The notes under the pieces are model-generated. The model did not search any database. It saw only the letters and a program-made list of their open reading frames with translations, and had not been told where the DNA came from. The position numbers and the translations under genes are program-made. A stretch of 64,000 nucleotides of DNA, from positions 25,906 through 89,905 of the forward strand of contig CAYMII010000010.1 in NCBI GenBank assembly GCA_964390565.1. Direction: 5' to 3'. Positions 1 to 9,814 of this stretch are shown piece after piece. This stretch comes from UBA8529 sp964390565 (GTDB lineage: Bacteria > Bacteroidota > Bacteroidia > Bacteroidales > Tenuifilaceae). Within the stretch, counting starts at the first letter, position 1. Each line of letters opens with the position of its first letter.

Positions 1-3000
1 TCAATATTATCGGGTTGTAGCCCGTTAACTGTAAATTTTGCTAGCCAATCAGCTCTTTATGGTACATTAGCGCCTGTTAACAATATTGTTTGGGATTTTA
101 AGGATGCTTCAACTGCTATTACAACCCCAATTACACATACCTTTGTTAACCCAGATCATACTAACCCTCAGGTATTTAATGTAACATTAACAGCAACAAC
201 CGATAAGGGGTGTACTGAAACTGAAACGGTGCCAATAACTGTTAATCCTACTGTAAATGCAGCCTTTAACTCCATGGTTGTTCAACCTTGTACACCAGTT
301 AGAATAAACGTTAAGGACGTCTCCTTTGCTGGACCAACAATCTCTACTTTCACATGGACTTATGCAGGAGGTGTTCTGCTGCCACCTGAGGATAAAGATT
401 TTGATATCGATTTTGATAATCTTGATCCTATAAATCCTATAAGCAGAACGATAACTCTTGATATTAGCAATACCTATGGCTGTACGAGCAGCAAATCGCA
501 AAACTTTACAATCGATCCTAAGGTATTTGTTGCAATGGCTCTTATCGCACCTGTTGATGGAGGAGGTACTCCTATTGATAGGCTTTGTGCACCTGCTAAG
601 TTCACATTTGGCAATAACTCAACAGGGGCTGATTTGACCTATACATGGGACTTTAAGGATGGTGTAACCCAAACTACCAATACGACAGCATCCTTTGATC
701 ATACTTTTGAAAATAGAACCGCAGCTACTAAACAATTTGATGTTCAGCTATCGGCAGTGAACCTAAAAGGTTGCTCAGGTTCGGCTACCCGCTCAGTTTG
801 GGCTTACCCCGAGGTGGACGCCAAGTTCTCTATGACAAGGGATAGCTCATGTACGCCTTTCTACATCAAGTTAAAGGATGAGTCGTTAAATGGTACACAA
901 TGGAGCTGGGATTTTGGTCATACAATTTTAGGTGTACCTCAAGCAAGAACTTCAATTGTGCCAGGAGAAACATTTACTAAGCTAATTGATAACGAGACTG
1001 TCACTGATCAGATAAAAAATTATAAGATTTTACTTACTTTAGATGACTTAGTTACTGGATGTAAGGATACGATCTCGCAGAAACTAGAGGTTTACCCAAG
1101 AGTAATTTCTAATTTTACAGTAACTCCAATAAGCGGATGTAGCCCCACAACGGTTACATTTACTAATAGCTCATCAGGATTGGGTAATTACCTATGGGAA
1201 CTCGATAACGGTTTATCGTTTACTCAAGCAGTTCCTGTTCCACTGAGCATTTCGAATAGTTCAACTGTTAACGAAAAGATAGTTAATGTTAAGCTAACCT
1301 CAACCAACGTGCTGGGTTGTAAAGCCGTTTCATCAAAAACGGTAACTATTGCTCCAACTGTAAAGGCATCGTTCACATCTTCAATAATAGAAGGATGCGA
1401 TCCGTTTACTGCTAACTTCTTCAACCTTACTCCTTCAACGGCTTATAACTATAGTTGGAGTGTTGATGGAGCCCCTCAGGTTGTAACTCAGGATTACAGT
1501 AGGGCATTTACAAATTTATCGAACCCACCGGTTATCAATAAATATAAGGTACTACTTGAATCATCTTATAAACTTAATGCAACGTGTAAGGATACAGTAA
1601 GCAAAACAATAACCGTTTATCCAAGGGTGTATCCAAACTTTACGCTTTCAAATACGGTGAGTTGTCACCCATTAACTACAGACATGAATAACAGCACCGT
1701 TTCGTATAATAATTCGGCTGCTTATACATGGAATTTAGGCAACGGAACTTTCTCCAATATCAAAGATCTTACAAATCAGCTATACAAGAATAATTCTTCA
1801 ACTAAGGATACTACCTATAGTATTAAGTTAATTGCTCGCTCTATACACCAGTGCGTTGACTCTACCTCAAGAACGTTAACCGTTCATCCGCGGCCAATTG
1901 CATCGTATGTGATGAATAATGAGAGCGTTAGTTGCTCGCCATTCTTAGTTACGCTAAACAATTTTTCAAGTGGACAAGAACCGCTTAGCTACTCATTCGA
2001 TATGGACGATGGCACAATTTACACTCCTTTAAATAAAAGCGATATAATTAATCATACATATCATAATACAACAAGCGATAATGAGGATTATACAATAACC
2101 CTTACAACTACAACTCCATTTGGTTGTAATCATTCTACATCACAAACAGTTTATGCCTACCCCGAGGTTTTGGCAAGATTTAGCCTTGATAAAACGGATG
2201 GTTGTAGCCCGCTTATGGTTAATTTTACAGGCACTAGCGATAATGGTTATTTCTATCAGTGGAATTTTAAGGATGGTACAAACTCCAACTTAATGTCTCC
2301 AAATCATAGATTTGTTAATATTACTGAGACCGATAAGGTATTTGATGTATATCTGAAATCAATTTCTGCTTACGATTGTGAGGATGATACAATTGTTCCA
2401 GTAACAGTTTTTGCTACACCAGTTGCTAACTTTGGTATTAACCCACCGTTAAAGATTTTCCCCGATGCAACATTTAATTTCAGTAACCAATCCTCACCTG
2501 CAGCAGACGCATGGTCATATAGCTGGGACTTTGGGGATGGATTTACGTCAAACTTGAAGAATCCAGGCGATCACACTTACTTGAAATGGGGTCCGAATAG
2601 TAATGATAATATCTATAATGTTAACTTAAGAATTGATGCTCCTCATGGATGTAGTAGTACTACTAGCAACATACTAAGGCTATTGCCAGCATTACCAATT
2701 CCTTTCTTTGATGCAAACATCTATGAATCATGTTCTCCATTGGAAGTGCATTTTGTAAATGCATCTCAGTATGGAAAGAATTACTTATGGGATTTTGGAG
2801 ATGGTACTACGTCTACTGAAGTAGAGCCTATTAAAACATTTACAGAACCAGGCTACTATATAGTTAAATTAAAAGTAGATGGAGATGGTGGAACATCGTT
2901 CTACTATAAAACATTTAGGGTATTCCAGAACCCTATTGCAGGATTTAAGGTATTTCCGAATAGAGTTATGTTACCAAATGCAGAAGTACATGTTTACAAC

Positions 3001-3495
3001 TTAACCAAGTTTGCTCATAGGTATGAATGGGATTTAGGCGATGGAACATTATCAACAGATAAGGACCCTGTTCACAAATACGATGAACTTGGAGAGTTTA
3101 GAATTAGCCTAAGAGCCTATGCTCATGATACATTAGGCGGATGTCAGGATTATGTGTCCGTTTTCCCAGCAGTTTGGGTTGAGGGTGTTGGAAAGGTTGA
3201 TTTCCCCAATGCATTTGTTCCTAATAAAAATGGATCAAACGGAGGTGTTTATGATGATGTTGATTATAAAAATGAAGTATTCCACCCTGTTCACGATGGT
3301 GTTGTTGAATATAAATTGATGATTTTCAATCGTTGGGGTGAACAAATGTTTGAATCGACTGATGTTAAGATTGGCTGGGATGGTTACTATAAAGGTAAAC
3401 TTTGCGACCAAGGGGTTTATATCTGGAGGGCTATTGGTAAATATACTAATGGTAGATCCTTTGATAGGAAGGGTAACGTTACCTTATTAAGGTAA
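1..3495 (+). CDS. PKD-repeat surface protein with type IX secretion C-terminal domain (5' partial)
   Basis: The frame is open from the first base, so the start lies upstream of the window; 1164 codons are visible. The chain is a string of about 12 PKD-type immunoglobulin-like modules of roughly 90 residues. Ten begin with a Cys-x-Pro motif (GCSP, PCTP, LCAP, SCTP, SCHP and similar), and many contain the PKD signature WDFGDG or WDFKDG. Two modules, near bases 2440 and 2960, lack the Cys-x-Pro opening. The last ~100 residues (PNAFVPN, then IFNRWGE, then GWDGYY and GVYIWR) match the gliding-motility-associated, type B C-terminal sorting domain of type IX secretion cargo. The protein is therefore expected to be exported by T9SS and held at the cell surface. 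The PorP/SprF gene 55 bases downstream is the usual partner of type B cargo. An adhesin or structural role is inference. Confidence 0.9.
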   Translation, partial: SILSGCSPLTVNFASQSALYGTLAPVNNIVWDFKDASTAITTPITHTFVNPDHTNPQVFNVTLTATTDKGCTETETVPITVNPTVNAAFNSMVVQPCTPVRINVKDVSFAGPTISTFTWTYAGGVLLPPEDKDFDIDFDNLDPINPISRTITLDISNTYGCTSSKSQNFTIDPKVFVAMALIAPVDGGGTPIDRLCAPAKFTFGNNSTGADLTYTWDFKDGVTQTTNTTASFDHTFENRTAATKQFDVQLSAVNLKGCSGSATRSVWAYPEVDAKFSMTRDSSCTPFYIKLKDESLNGTQWSWDFGHTILGVPQARTSIVPGETFTKLIDNETVTDQIKNYKILLTLDDLVTGCKDTISQKLEVYPRVISNFTVTPISGCSPTTVTFTNSSSGLGNYLWELDNGLSFTQAVPVPLSISNSSTVNEKIVNVKLTSTNVLGCKAVSSKTVTIAPTVKASFTSSIIEGCDPFTANFFNLTPSTAYNYSWSVDGAPQVVTQDYSRAFTNLSNPPVINKYKVLLESSYKLNATCKDTVSKTITVYPRVYPNFTLSNTVSCHPLTTDMNNSTVSYNNSAAYTWNLGNGTFSNIKDLTNQLYKNNSSTKDTTYSIKLIARSIHQCVDSTSRTLTVHPRPIASYVMNNESVSCSPFLVTLNNFSSGQEPLSYSFDMDDGTIYTPLNKSDIINHTYHNTTSDNEDYTITLTTTTPFGCNHSTSQTVYAYPEVLARFSLDKTDGCSPLMVNFTGTSDNGYFYQWNFKDGTNSNLMSPNHRFVNITETDKVFDVYLKSISAYDCEDDTIVPVTVFATPVANFGINPPLKIFPDATFNFSNQSSPAADAWSYSWDFGDGFTSNLKNPGDHTYLKWGPNSNDNIYNVNLRIDAPHGCSSTTSNILRLLPALPIPFFDANIYESCSPLEVHFVNASQYGKNYLWDFGDGTTSTEVEPIKTFTEPGYYIVKLKVDGDGGTSFYYKTFRVFQNPIAGFKVFPNRVMLPNAEVHVYNLTKFAHRYEWDLGDGTLSTDKDPVHKYDELGEFRISLRAYAHDTLGGCQDYVSVFPAVWVEGVGKVDFPNAFVPNKNGSNGGVYDDVDYKNEVFHPVHDGVVEYKLMIFNRWGEQMFESTDVKIGWDGYYKGKLCDQGVYIWRAIGKYTNGRSFDRKGNVTLLR

Positions 3496-3550
3496 TTTAA
3501 TTATTACTATTTTTATGTATAATTTTGTTTTGACTTAATGTAGAGTTGTA

Positions 3551-4519
3551 GTGAAAAGATTTTTGACTTTATTCGTTTTTATTATTCTTGGCCTTTCTTC
3601 GAGAGCTCAAGATCCTAGTTTCACACAATTCTACTCAAGTCCACTTTTTCTTGGGCCATCGTTTGCTGGAGGTATTGCAGGTCATAGAACGGTTTTGAAC
3701 TACCGAAATCAATGGATGGCTGTAAAAGATGCTTATCAAACCTATAGCCTTTCGTGGGATCATAATTTTATCAACTTCCATAGTGGACTTGGGTTTAATA
3801 TTATTCGAGATGTTGCAGGTTCAGGGAATCTTGGTAATACCCGAGGAGGTTTACTTTACTCATATGATTTTACCCCTATTTCAGAGTGGCATGTTAGACC
3901 GGGTCTAGGATTTTATGTGCTTCAAACCTCAATCGACTTTTCTAAACTTGTTTTTGGGGATGAACTTAGTGGTCAGAATACCTCTGTAGTTCCTCCGGGA
4001 AATACATCAACTAATGACATTGATGTTGCCTCATCGCTATTAGCTTATTCTGATAATATTTGGGTCGGGTTTTCATGGGATCATATGTTGAGACCAACAA
4101 CTTCGTTCTATAACGATCAATCACGTTTGCCTTTTAAGTTTTCTGTTTATGGGGGAGTTAGAAAGGTAATCAGGGGGTTTTTGCTTAGTAAGATTGAGGA
4201 GAGTATAACCGGGGCATTCTACTATAAGCAGCAGGGTGATTACAAACAACTTGATCTTGGTGTTTATGTATTTAAGGATCCAATCAACTTCGGAGTTTGG
4301 TACAGGGGTTTACCTGTATCTAGTAAATTTAAAAAATACGATGCCATCGCATTTATGGTTGGATATAAAATGCAGCAAATTAGCGTTGCTTATAGTTACG
4401 ATTTTACTATTTCTCGGTTAGGTTTTAGTTCTGGAGGCTCACACGAGATCTCCGTTATCTACGAATTTAAAGTAAGAACAAAAAAACGTTACAAGGCAAT
4501 ACCTTGTCCTACCTTCTAG
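3551..4519 (+). CDS. PorP/SprF family type IX secretion outer-membrane protein
   Basis: 322 residues with an N-terminal signal peptide ending near SSRAQ, then the family's typical opening (DPSFTQFYSSPLFLGPSFAG) and alternating beta strands to the C-terminus, as expected of a 14-strand-type outer-membrane barrel. PorP/SprF proteins often sit next to large cargo with type B C-terminal domains and help retain that cargo at the surface; here the PKD protein is immediately upstream. The start is GTG, with no in-frame ATG before the signal peptide. The 55-base spacing suggests co-transcription with the PKD gene. Confidence 0.88.
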   Translation: MKRFLTLFVFIILGLSSRAQDPSFTQFYSSPLFLGPSFAGGIAGHRTVLNYRNQWMAVKDAYQTYSLSWDHNFINFHSGLGFNIIRDVAGSGNLGNTRGGLLYSYDFTPISEWHVRPGLGFYVLQTSIDFSKLVFGDELSGQNTSVVPPGNTSTNDIDVASSLLAYSDNIWVGFSWDHMLRPTTSFYNDQSRLPFKFSVYGGVRKVIRGFLLSKIEESITGAFYYKQQGDYKQLDLGVYVFKDPINFGVWYRGLPVSSKFKKYDAIAFMVGYKMQQISVAYSYDFTISRLGFSSGGSHEISVIYEFKVRTKKRYKAIPCPTF

Positions 4520-4548
4520 ATTAGTCTTTCCGTTTTAATTAATCTCTT

Positions 4549-4666
4549 TTTGTATCGAATAAACTTTTGATACAAATCGTTGTTTACCTCTTAGAAAATC
4601 AAAAATAGTTTGAAATGTCCATGTAAAGTCTTACACCAAGCGCAATGATTAAAATATGGACATTCC
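4549..4666. repeat. Two inverted repeats between the PorP/SprF and E1 genes
   Basis: TTTGTATC (4549-4556) pairs with GATACAAA (4569-4576) across a 12-base loop. GAAATGTCCAT (4612-4622) pairs with ATGGACATTCC (4656-4666) with one mismatch. Neither has a strong U tract. The first may be a weak terminator for the upstream pair and the second an operator or leader structure for the E1 gene. Both roles are inference. Confidence 0.35.
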
Positions 4667-4745
4667 ATGTGTGCATTCTTGAACTTAAACTTAATACAAA
4701 AAATGAATGCCATTGATATTCTGAGGTATAGCAATTTTTAAACAC

Positions 4746-7175
4746 ATGAAAAATAGTATTAAAATGGGTGCAAACAGCAATAAGTATTCTAAAGAGGAAA
4801 TCCTTAATGATTATCGATTGGCGGTTTTAAGCCGCGAAATAAGCCTTTTAGGACGTAAAGAGGTGCTAACAGGTAAAGCGAAGTTTGGCATTTTTGGCGA
4901 CGGAAAAGAGCTTGCTCAAATTGCGTTTGCAAAAACATTTCAAAATGGCGATTGGCGGTCGGGATACTACCGCGACCAAACATTTATGATGGCTGCAGGA
5001 TTGTTTTCAGCCGAAGAATTCTTTGCACAGCTTTATGGGCAAACCGATATCAAATTGAATCCAGGGAATGCAGGTAGGGTATTCAATAATCACTTTTCAA
5101 CTCGGAGTTTAAACGACGATGGGACATGGAAGGATTTAACCTCCATGAAAAATAGTTCTCCCGATATGTCGCCAACAGCAGGGCAGATGCCTCGTTTGCT
5201 TGGTTTGGCATATGCATCTAAACTTTTCAGGTTAAATAAAGAATTAGCCTCATTTAATAAATTTACTAAAGGTGGAAACGAGGTTGCTTTTGGAACCATT
5301 GGCGATGCAAGTACATCCGAGGGGCATTTCTTTGAAACGCTTAACGCCGCAGGGGTTTTGCAAGTACCCATGGCTCTTGCCGTTTGGGACGATGGGTATG
5401 GAATATCCGTTTCTCGCGATTATCAAACCACAAAGGGCAATATTTCGGAACTTATTAGTGGGTTTGAGAAAAAGGAAGGCGATAAAACGGGATTGCTTAT
5501 CTATAGAGCAAAAGGCTGGGATTACCCCGAAATGGTAAGAGTTTTTACCGAGGGCGTTGAACGATGCCGAAAGGAACAAGTTCCTGTTCTTTTCCATATC
5601 ACAGAAGTAACGCAACCTCAAGGCCACTCTACATCTGGCTCGCATGAACGTTACAAGTCCGAAGAGCGATTGAAATGGGAGGTTGAGTTCGATTGTAACC
5701 GTCGCTTTAAGGAGTGGATTATTAAAGAAGGAATTGCTAAGGAAGATGAGCTAGTTGCCATTGAGCAAGAGTCTGCAAATAAAGCCAAAGAGGCTAGAAA
5801 TAAGGCTTGGCTTGATTTTACCAATCCTATTAAAAGGGAGCGTGACGAGCTGATTAAGATTATCGATAACCGTTCATGTTACTGTAAACGTGAGCATATC
5901 GATAAGGTAGGTATTATAACTGAAGATCTTAAAAAGATAGCCAATCCAATCCGCAAGGATAACATGAGCGCTGCAAAGAAAATTCTGCGACATGTTTGTA
6001 CCGATTGCTCGATGCGAATTAAGCTTCAAAGCGATCTTTCGGCTTGGTTAAAAAGGAATAATGATGACGGTAACGATAGGTATAGCTCTCATCTTTTCTG
6101 CGAAACTGAGCGTGCATCAATCAATGTAAAGGAGGTAAAGGCTATTTTTAGCGAAAACTCTCCAATGGTAAATGGGCGTGAAGTTTTACGCGATAACTGG
6201 GATATTCTGTTTAAGAAAAACCCTCTGTTAGTTGCATTTGGTGAGGATTTAGGTAAGATTGGTGGCGTAAATCAATCATATGAAGGACTTCAAGCAAAGT
6301 ATGGCGAAATAAGGATTACCGATACTGGAATTCGAGAAGCAACCATTATGGGCCAAGGATTAGGGCTTGCCCTAAGAGGTTTTAGACCTGTTGCCGAAAT
6401 TCAATACTTCGACTACTTGCTCTACGCGCTTCAAACCATGAGCGATGACCTTGCAACAACTCGTTGGAGAACCAAGGGTGGGCAAATGGCTCCGCTAATT
6501 GTTAGTACGCGTGGGCACCGACTTGAGGGTGTTTGGCATTCTGGCTCACCGTTAAGTATGGTTATCAACTCAATTCGCGGTGTTTATGTTTGTGTTCCTC
6601 GAAATATGACTCAAGCGGCAGGCTTCTACAATACTCTTCTCGAAGGAGATGATCCTGCTTTGGTAATTGAGCCGTTGAATGGTTATAGATTAAAGGAGCG
6701 TCGACCCGAAAATCTTGGTGAGTATAGGATTCCGCTTGGTGTACCTGAAGTGCTTGCCGAAGGCAAAGATTTGACATTGGTTACCTATGGAAGTTGTGTG
6801 CGTATTGCACAAGATGCGGTTCAGCAGCTAACCGATTTTGGAATATCAGTAGAACTGATAGATGTACAAACTTTGTTGCCATTCGACCTTCCAAATGTAG
6901 TATTGGAATCGATAAAGAAAACCAATAGAGTAGTCTTCTTTGATGAGGATGTTCCCGGAGGCGCAACATCATTCATGATGCAAAAGGTTTTAGAGGAGAG
7001 GGGAGGATTCTTCCATCTCGATTCTGCACCCAAAACCATTACTGCTAAGGAGCATCGACCCGCATTTGCATCCGATGGCGATTACTTCTCAAACCCAAAT
7101 GCTGAGGATGTTTTTGATGGTATTTATTCGATGATGAACGAGGCTAACCCAAAGCGATACCCAAAACTTTATTAG
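4746..7175 (+). CDS. Fused alpha/beta 2-oxoacid dehydrogenase E1 component (thiamine pyrophosphate)
   Basis: 809 residues. The N-terminal ~400 are an E1-alpha dehydrogenase domain with a modified thiamine-diphosphate motif (GDASTSEGHFFETLN, then DDGYG in place of the usual NNQYA). The C-terminal ~340 are an E1-beta transketolase-like pyrimidine domain (FGEDLGKIGGV, GIREATIMGQGLGLALRG) plus the transketolase C-terminal domain. It would oxidatively decarboxylate a 2-oxoacid (branched-chain acid or pyruvate) and pass the acyl group to a lipoyl E2. A plausible E2 is encoded far away at 35119. The linker holds two Cys pairs (CYC near residue 379 and CTDC near 418). The substrate cannot be read from sequence. 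A second ATG lies six codons in, so the exact start is uncertain. Confidence 0.85.
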   Translation: MKNSIKMGANSNKYSKEEILNDYRLAVLSREISLLGRKEVLTGKAKFGIFGDGKELAQIAFAKTFQNGDWRSGYYRDQTFMMAAGLFSAEEFFAQLYGQTDIKLNPGNAGRVFNNHFSTRSLNDDGTWKDLTSMKNSSPDMSPTAGQMPRLLGLAYASKLFRLNKELASFNKFTKGGNEVAFGTIGDASTSEGHFFETLNAAGVLQVPMALAVWDDGYGISVSRDYQTTKGNISELISGFEKKEGDKTGLLIYRAKGWDYPEMVRVFTEGVERCRKEQVPVLFHITEVTQPQGHSTSGSHERYKSEERLKWEVEFDCNRRFKEWIIKEGIAKEDELVAIEQESANKAKEARNKAWLDFTNPIKRERDELIKIIDNRSCYCKREHIDKVGIITEDLKKIANPIRKDNMSAAKKILRHVCTDCSMRIKLQSDLSAWLKRNNDDGNDRYSSHLFCETERASINVKEVKAIFSENSPMVNGREVLRDNWDILFKKNPLLVAFGEDLGKIGGVNQSYEGLQAKYGEIRITDTGIREATIMGQGLGLALRGFRPVAEIQYFDYLLYALQTMSDDLATTRWRTKGGQMAPLIVSTRGHRLEGVWHSGSPLSMVINSIRGVYVCVPRNMTQAAGFYNTLLEGDDPALVIEPLNGYRLKERRPENLGEYRIPLGVPEVLAEGKDLTLVTYGSCVRIAQDAVQQLTDFGISVELIDVQTLLPFDLPNVVLESIKKTNRVVFFDEDVPGGATSFMMQKVLEERGGFFHLDSAPKTITAKEHRPAFASDGDYFSNPNAEDVFDGIYSMMNEANPKRYPKLY

Positions 7176-7190
7176 GCATAATTTTCATTT

Positions 7191-7228
7191 AACAAAAAAT
7201 AAGTCAATGGTTTGGCTTATTTTTTGTT
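7191..7228 (+). terminator. Intrinsic terminator after the E1 gene
   Basis: A perfect 13-bp inverted repeat, AACAAAAAATAAG / CTTATTTTTTGTT, with a 12-base loop lies 15 bases past the E1 stop and has a T-rich 3' arm. It covers the upstream ATG (7207) of the YqgE frame, which argues that the true YqgE start is the ATG at 7258. Confidence 0.75.
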
Positions 7229-7257
7229 ATTTTGTTTTTGATAAAAATCAAGTCAAT

Positions 7258-7851
7258 ATGTCAGCAGAACTGAATTTTGATTTTTTCAAAGTTAACTACG
7301 ATAAGATTTCTCCAGAGCAAGGGAAAATACTTATTGCAGAACCTGGCTTGATTGACTTAAACTTCAAGCGTTCGGTTATTTTAATCGTTGAGCATAACGA
7401 GAATGGAACGGTTGGATTTGTGTTAAACCGAATTCTAAATTACAAACTATCAGATCTTTTACCCGATTTTCCTGATTTTGATGCTAAAATATCTCTGGGT
7501 GGTCCCGTAAGCCCTAAAAGCATTCACTTTATTCACACCCTTGGCGATATTGTTCCAAAAACTAGTCACATATCTGATAACATTTCTTGGGGAGGCGATT
7601 TCGAGTTTATTAAATCGCTAATCGAAGCAAAAAAGATTACACCTAAGCAAATCCTTTTCTTTGTTGGCTATTCGGGCTGGTCGGTAGAGCAGCTTGATAG
7701 AGAGATTTCAGAGGGCTCATGGGTTGTAACTAAAATACATCCAGTTAAAATATTTACTGCCTCTGAGGATTTGTGGATTGATACTGTTCGTGAAATGGGC
7801 TCAAACTTTAAGCCTTGGACACTTTACCCCGAAGACCCATCCTTTAACTGA
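7258..7851 (+). CDS. yqgE: YqgE/AlgH family protein
   Basis: 197 residues from the ATG at 7258. The frame extends to an ATG at 7207, but that extension lies inside a terminator hairpin and encodes unrelated sequence. Family marks are GKILIAEPGL near the start, ILIVEHNENGTVGFVLNR (the family's usual GxxGxxLN region), LGGPVSP and FFVGYSGWSVEQLDREI. The YqgE/AlgH fold is widespread, but its biochemical role is not firmly known. The 3' end overlaps the convergent aminotransferase gene by 28 bases. Confidence 0.9.
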   Translation: MSAELNFDFFKVNYDKISPEQGKILIAEPGLIDLNFKRSVILIVEHNENGTVGFVLNRILNYKLSDLLPDFPDFDAKISLGGPVSPKSIHFIHTLGDIVPKTSHISDNISWGGDFEFIKSLIEAKKITPKQILFFVGYSGWSVEQLDREISEGSWVVTKIHPVKIFTASEDLWIDTVREMGSNFKPWTLYPEDPSFN

Positions 7852-8705
7852 TCTGGGAAAGTATTTCGATTTATTGCATCAGTTAGTAGTTTGCTAACCT
7901 TATTAAAGTATCGCTGTTGGCGAAAAGCGGCAACCCATCTTATTCCATTAATTGCATTTGTTAAAAATATTTCATCGCAATCGTTTAGCGCTTGTATTGG
8001 GATTGCTACCTGATTGCTTACTTTCAACCCCAGTTGAGGCGCCACTTTTATAACTACTTCGCGCATTATACCGGGGATACATCCCTCCGAAATTGATGGA
8101 GTATAAATATTGTCACCTTTAACTATAAACACATTCGATGAAATAGCCTCGGCAACCCTATTATGCTCGTTTACCAAAAGGCAGTCGTTGACATTGTTAT
8201 TCTTCATAAAGATACCAGCGAGCACATAATGTAACGAATTACAACTTTTGATTGATGATAATGGATTTATGGGTTTCTTTATCTCATCGTAAAGTTCAAT
8301 GATATATCCCTTGCTATTTAGCTGATACATATTTATATCCAAGGGCTCAACCTCCATTATAATTCCTGCACTATTGTTTTGAGGAATGTATTTTCCCCCA
8401 TGGTTTCTGTAGACTGTTAATCTTACCCTTGCACTCTCAAATATCCTATTTTTATTGAGTAATCGCGTAATCTCTTTCGAAAGCATTTGCTCATCAAGAA
8501 ATGGGGGGATATCCATATTCAGAATTTCCATCCCACGTTTTAACCTTGCAAGATGAAGGTTTATATGCCGACCCTGTGTGCCAAAGGCATGAATGGTCTC
8601 GAAAAGCCCATCGCCATAGGCGAATGAGCGATTTGTTACTCCAAGTATTGGAGTATCGATGCTGGGCATATCGCCATTAAACCATATGTACCTTTTGGGC
8701 TGCAT
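7824..8705 (-). CDS. Class IV PLP-dependent aminotransferase (branched-chain or aminodeoxychorismate lyase-like)
   Basis: 293 residues. The opening (YIWFNGDMPSID, then RSFAYGDGLFETI) is typical of class IV fold enzymes, in which the Tyr-Gly-Asp-Gly stretch lines the cofactor site. Later KSCNSLHYVLAG, NVFIVKGDNIYTP and GIMREVVI match the lysine region, the central strand and the phosphate loop. Members include branched-chain aminotransferase, D-amino acid aminotransferase and 4-amino-4-deoxychorismate lyase. The short length and lone setting fit a PabC-like or general enzyme as well as IlvE, so no symbol is given. It abuts the Nudix gene with no spacer, suggesting one transcript. Confidence 0.85.
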   Translation of the reverse strand: MQPKRYIWFNGDMPSIDTPILGVTNRSFAYGDGLFETIHAFGTQGRHINLHLARLKRGMEILNMDIPPFLDEQMLSKEITRLLNKNRIFESARVRLTVYRNHGGKYIPQNNSAGIIMEVEPLDINMYQLNSKGYIIELYDEIKKPINPLSSIKSCNSLHYVLAGIFMKNNNVNDCLLVNEHNRVAEAISSNVFIVKGDNIYTPSISEGCIPGIMREVVIKVAPQLGLKVSNQVAIPIQALNDCDEIFLTNAINGIRWVAAFRQQRYFNKVSKLLTDAINRNTFPDQLKDGSSG

Positions 8706-9122
8706 CTATTGTATCGAGTCTAATACCGCCTTAAATAAAATGGGTTGTATCTCTGCATGTGTCAGTTTCTCTGGAACTGCATCGAAGAATGCAACTTCGC
8801 CAATTTCACTTTCGGGCAAAGGGCCAATCTCATCGATTGTTGCAAAATATAACCTGCTAACGCCGAATTTTTCGCCTTTCAACACAGAGTAATCGCAAAA
8901 AGGGTTGATTTTGAATTTTACAGCGCCAGTTTCCTCTATTAACTCCCTGCTTGCTGCTTCATCGGGCGTTTCGCCATCATCGATATGGCCACCGGGGATT
9001 TCCCAAGTGTCCCTTTTGCGATGCTTAACAAATACCCATTTGTTTTGATATCTGGTAACTATCACAACAAATTTGAATTGCTCAGTTTCTAGACCTAATG
9101 GAAGAATTTTAACTTCTGTCAT
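8706..9122 (-). CDS. Nudix hydrolase
   Basis: 138 residues with a complete Nudix box, GGHIDDGETPDEAASRELIE followed by ETGA, fitting Gx5Ex7REUxEExGU, so the metal-binding glutamates are intact. The N-terminus (KFVVIVTRYQNKWVFVKHRK) is the usual first strands. It would hydrolyse a nucleoside-diphosphate-linked substrate; the substrate cannot be read from sequence. It is the middle gene of a tight minus-strand group: six bases after the rhomboid gene and directly abutting the aminotransferase. Confidence 0.9.
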   Translation of the reverse strand: MTEVKILPLGLETEQFKFVVIVTRYQNKWVFVKHRKRDTWEIPGGHIDDGETPDEAASRELIEETGAVKFKINPFCDYSVLKGEKFGVSRLYFATIDEIGPLPESEIGEVAFFDAVPEKLTHAEIQPILFKAVLDSIQ

Positions 9123-9128
9123 TTTACT

Positions 9129-9746
9129 TTAGATAATCCCTAGTCTTCCCAAAAATACTGAAATTAATTTGGGATTGATAAGTAGCGGGTAAATTAAGCC
9201 AAACACCGACCCAACAAAGTGTGCATCGTGGTTAATGAAATCATTCCCCTTTTTGCTCATATAGTGAGAATAAGCAAGATATAGGATACCAAAAACGAAT
9301 GCTGGAATTGGAATGATAAACATGAATAGCAATTTCTGCATTGGGTCGAAAAAGATGAAAGTAAACACCACTGCCGATACGGCTCCTGATGCTCCAACAC
9401 TTTGATAGTAGTAATTATCCTTATGTTTTTTAAGAGTAGTAAGAGATGCTATAACTATCCCCCCAAAATAGAGAACACAATAATGAAGTACCCAACTGGA
9501 AATGTAACCAGCCTCCTGTAGCCCTTTAAATATGTACTCATCTGCTGTTCCAAAGGAATAAAGCACATACATATTGATAAACAGATGAACGTAATCGGCA
9601 TGCACAAAGCCATGTGTTAAAAGCCTGTGCCATTCTTTGTTATGGATTGTTTTGTATGGACTGAATAGCAACTTATCCATTACCTGCGGATTTGAGAATG
9701 CAAGCATCGAGATTATTACGGTGGCAACTATTATAAAGAGTGTCAT
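9129..9746 (-). CDS. Rhomboid family intramembrane serine protease
   Basis: 205 residues and about six hydrophobic segments. The catalytic serine motif GASGA is near residue 118 and the partner histidine is in the last helix (DAHFVGSVFG, near residue 176). The first part holds the usual HLFINMYVL (HxxxN) segment that stabilises the oxyanion. It would cleave single-pass membrane substrates within the bilayer. The serine and histidine positions are right for an active enzyme; the substrate is unknown. Confidence 0.88.
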   Translation of the reverse strand: MTLFIIVATVIISMLAFSNPQVMDKLLFSPYKTIHNKEWHRLLTHGFVHADYVHLFINMYVLYSFGTADEYIFKGLQEAGYISSWVLHYCVLYFGGIVIASLTTLKKHKDNYYYQSVGASGAVSAVVFTFIFFDPMQKLLFMFIIPIPAFVFGILYLAYSHYMSKKGNDFINHDAHFVGSVFGLIYPLLINPKLISVFLGRLGII

Positions 9747-9814
9747 TTTCGAAAGCGTTTGATCTTTTACAAAAGTAATAATTCGTGGAATGATAAATAT
9801 AGGTTGTTGTAATT

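Noticed and set aside
1224..1424. Minus-strand open frame in the PKD gene
   Set aside because: Antisense shadow of a repeat-rich coding region, with no start context or family.
7207..7257. N-terminal extension of YqgE
   Set aside because: It lies inside a terminator hairpin and the family begins at the downstream ATG (7258).
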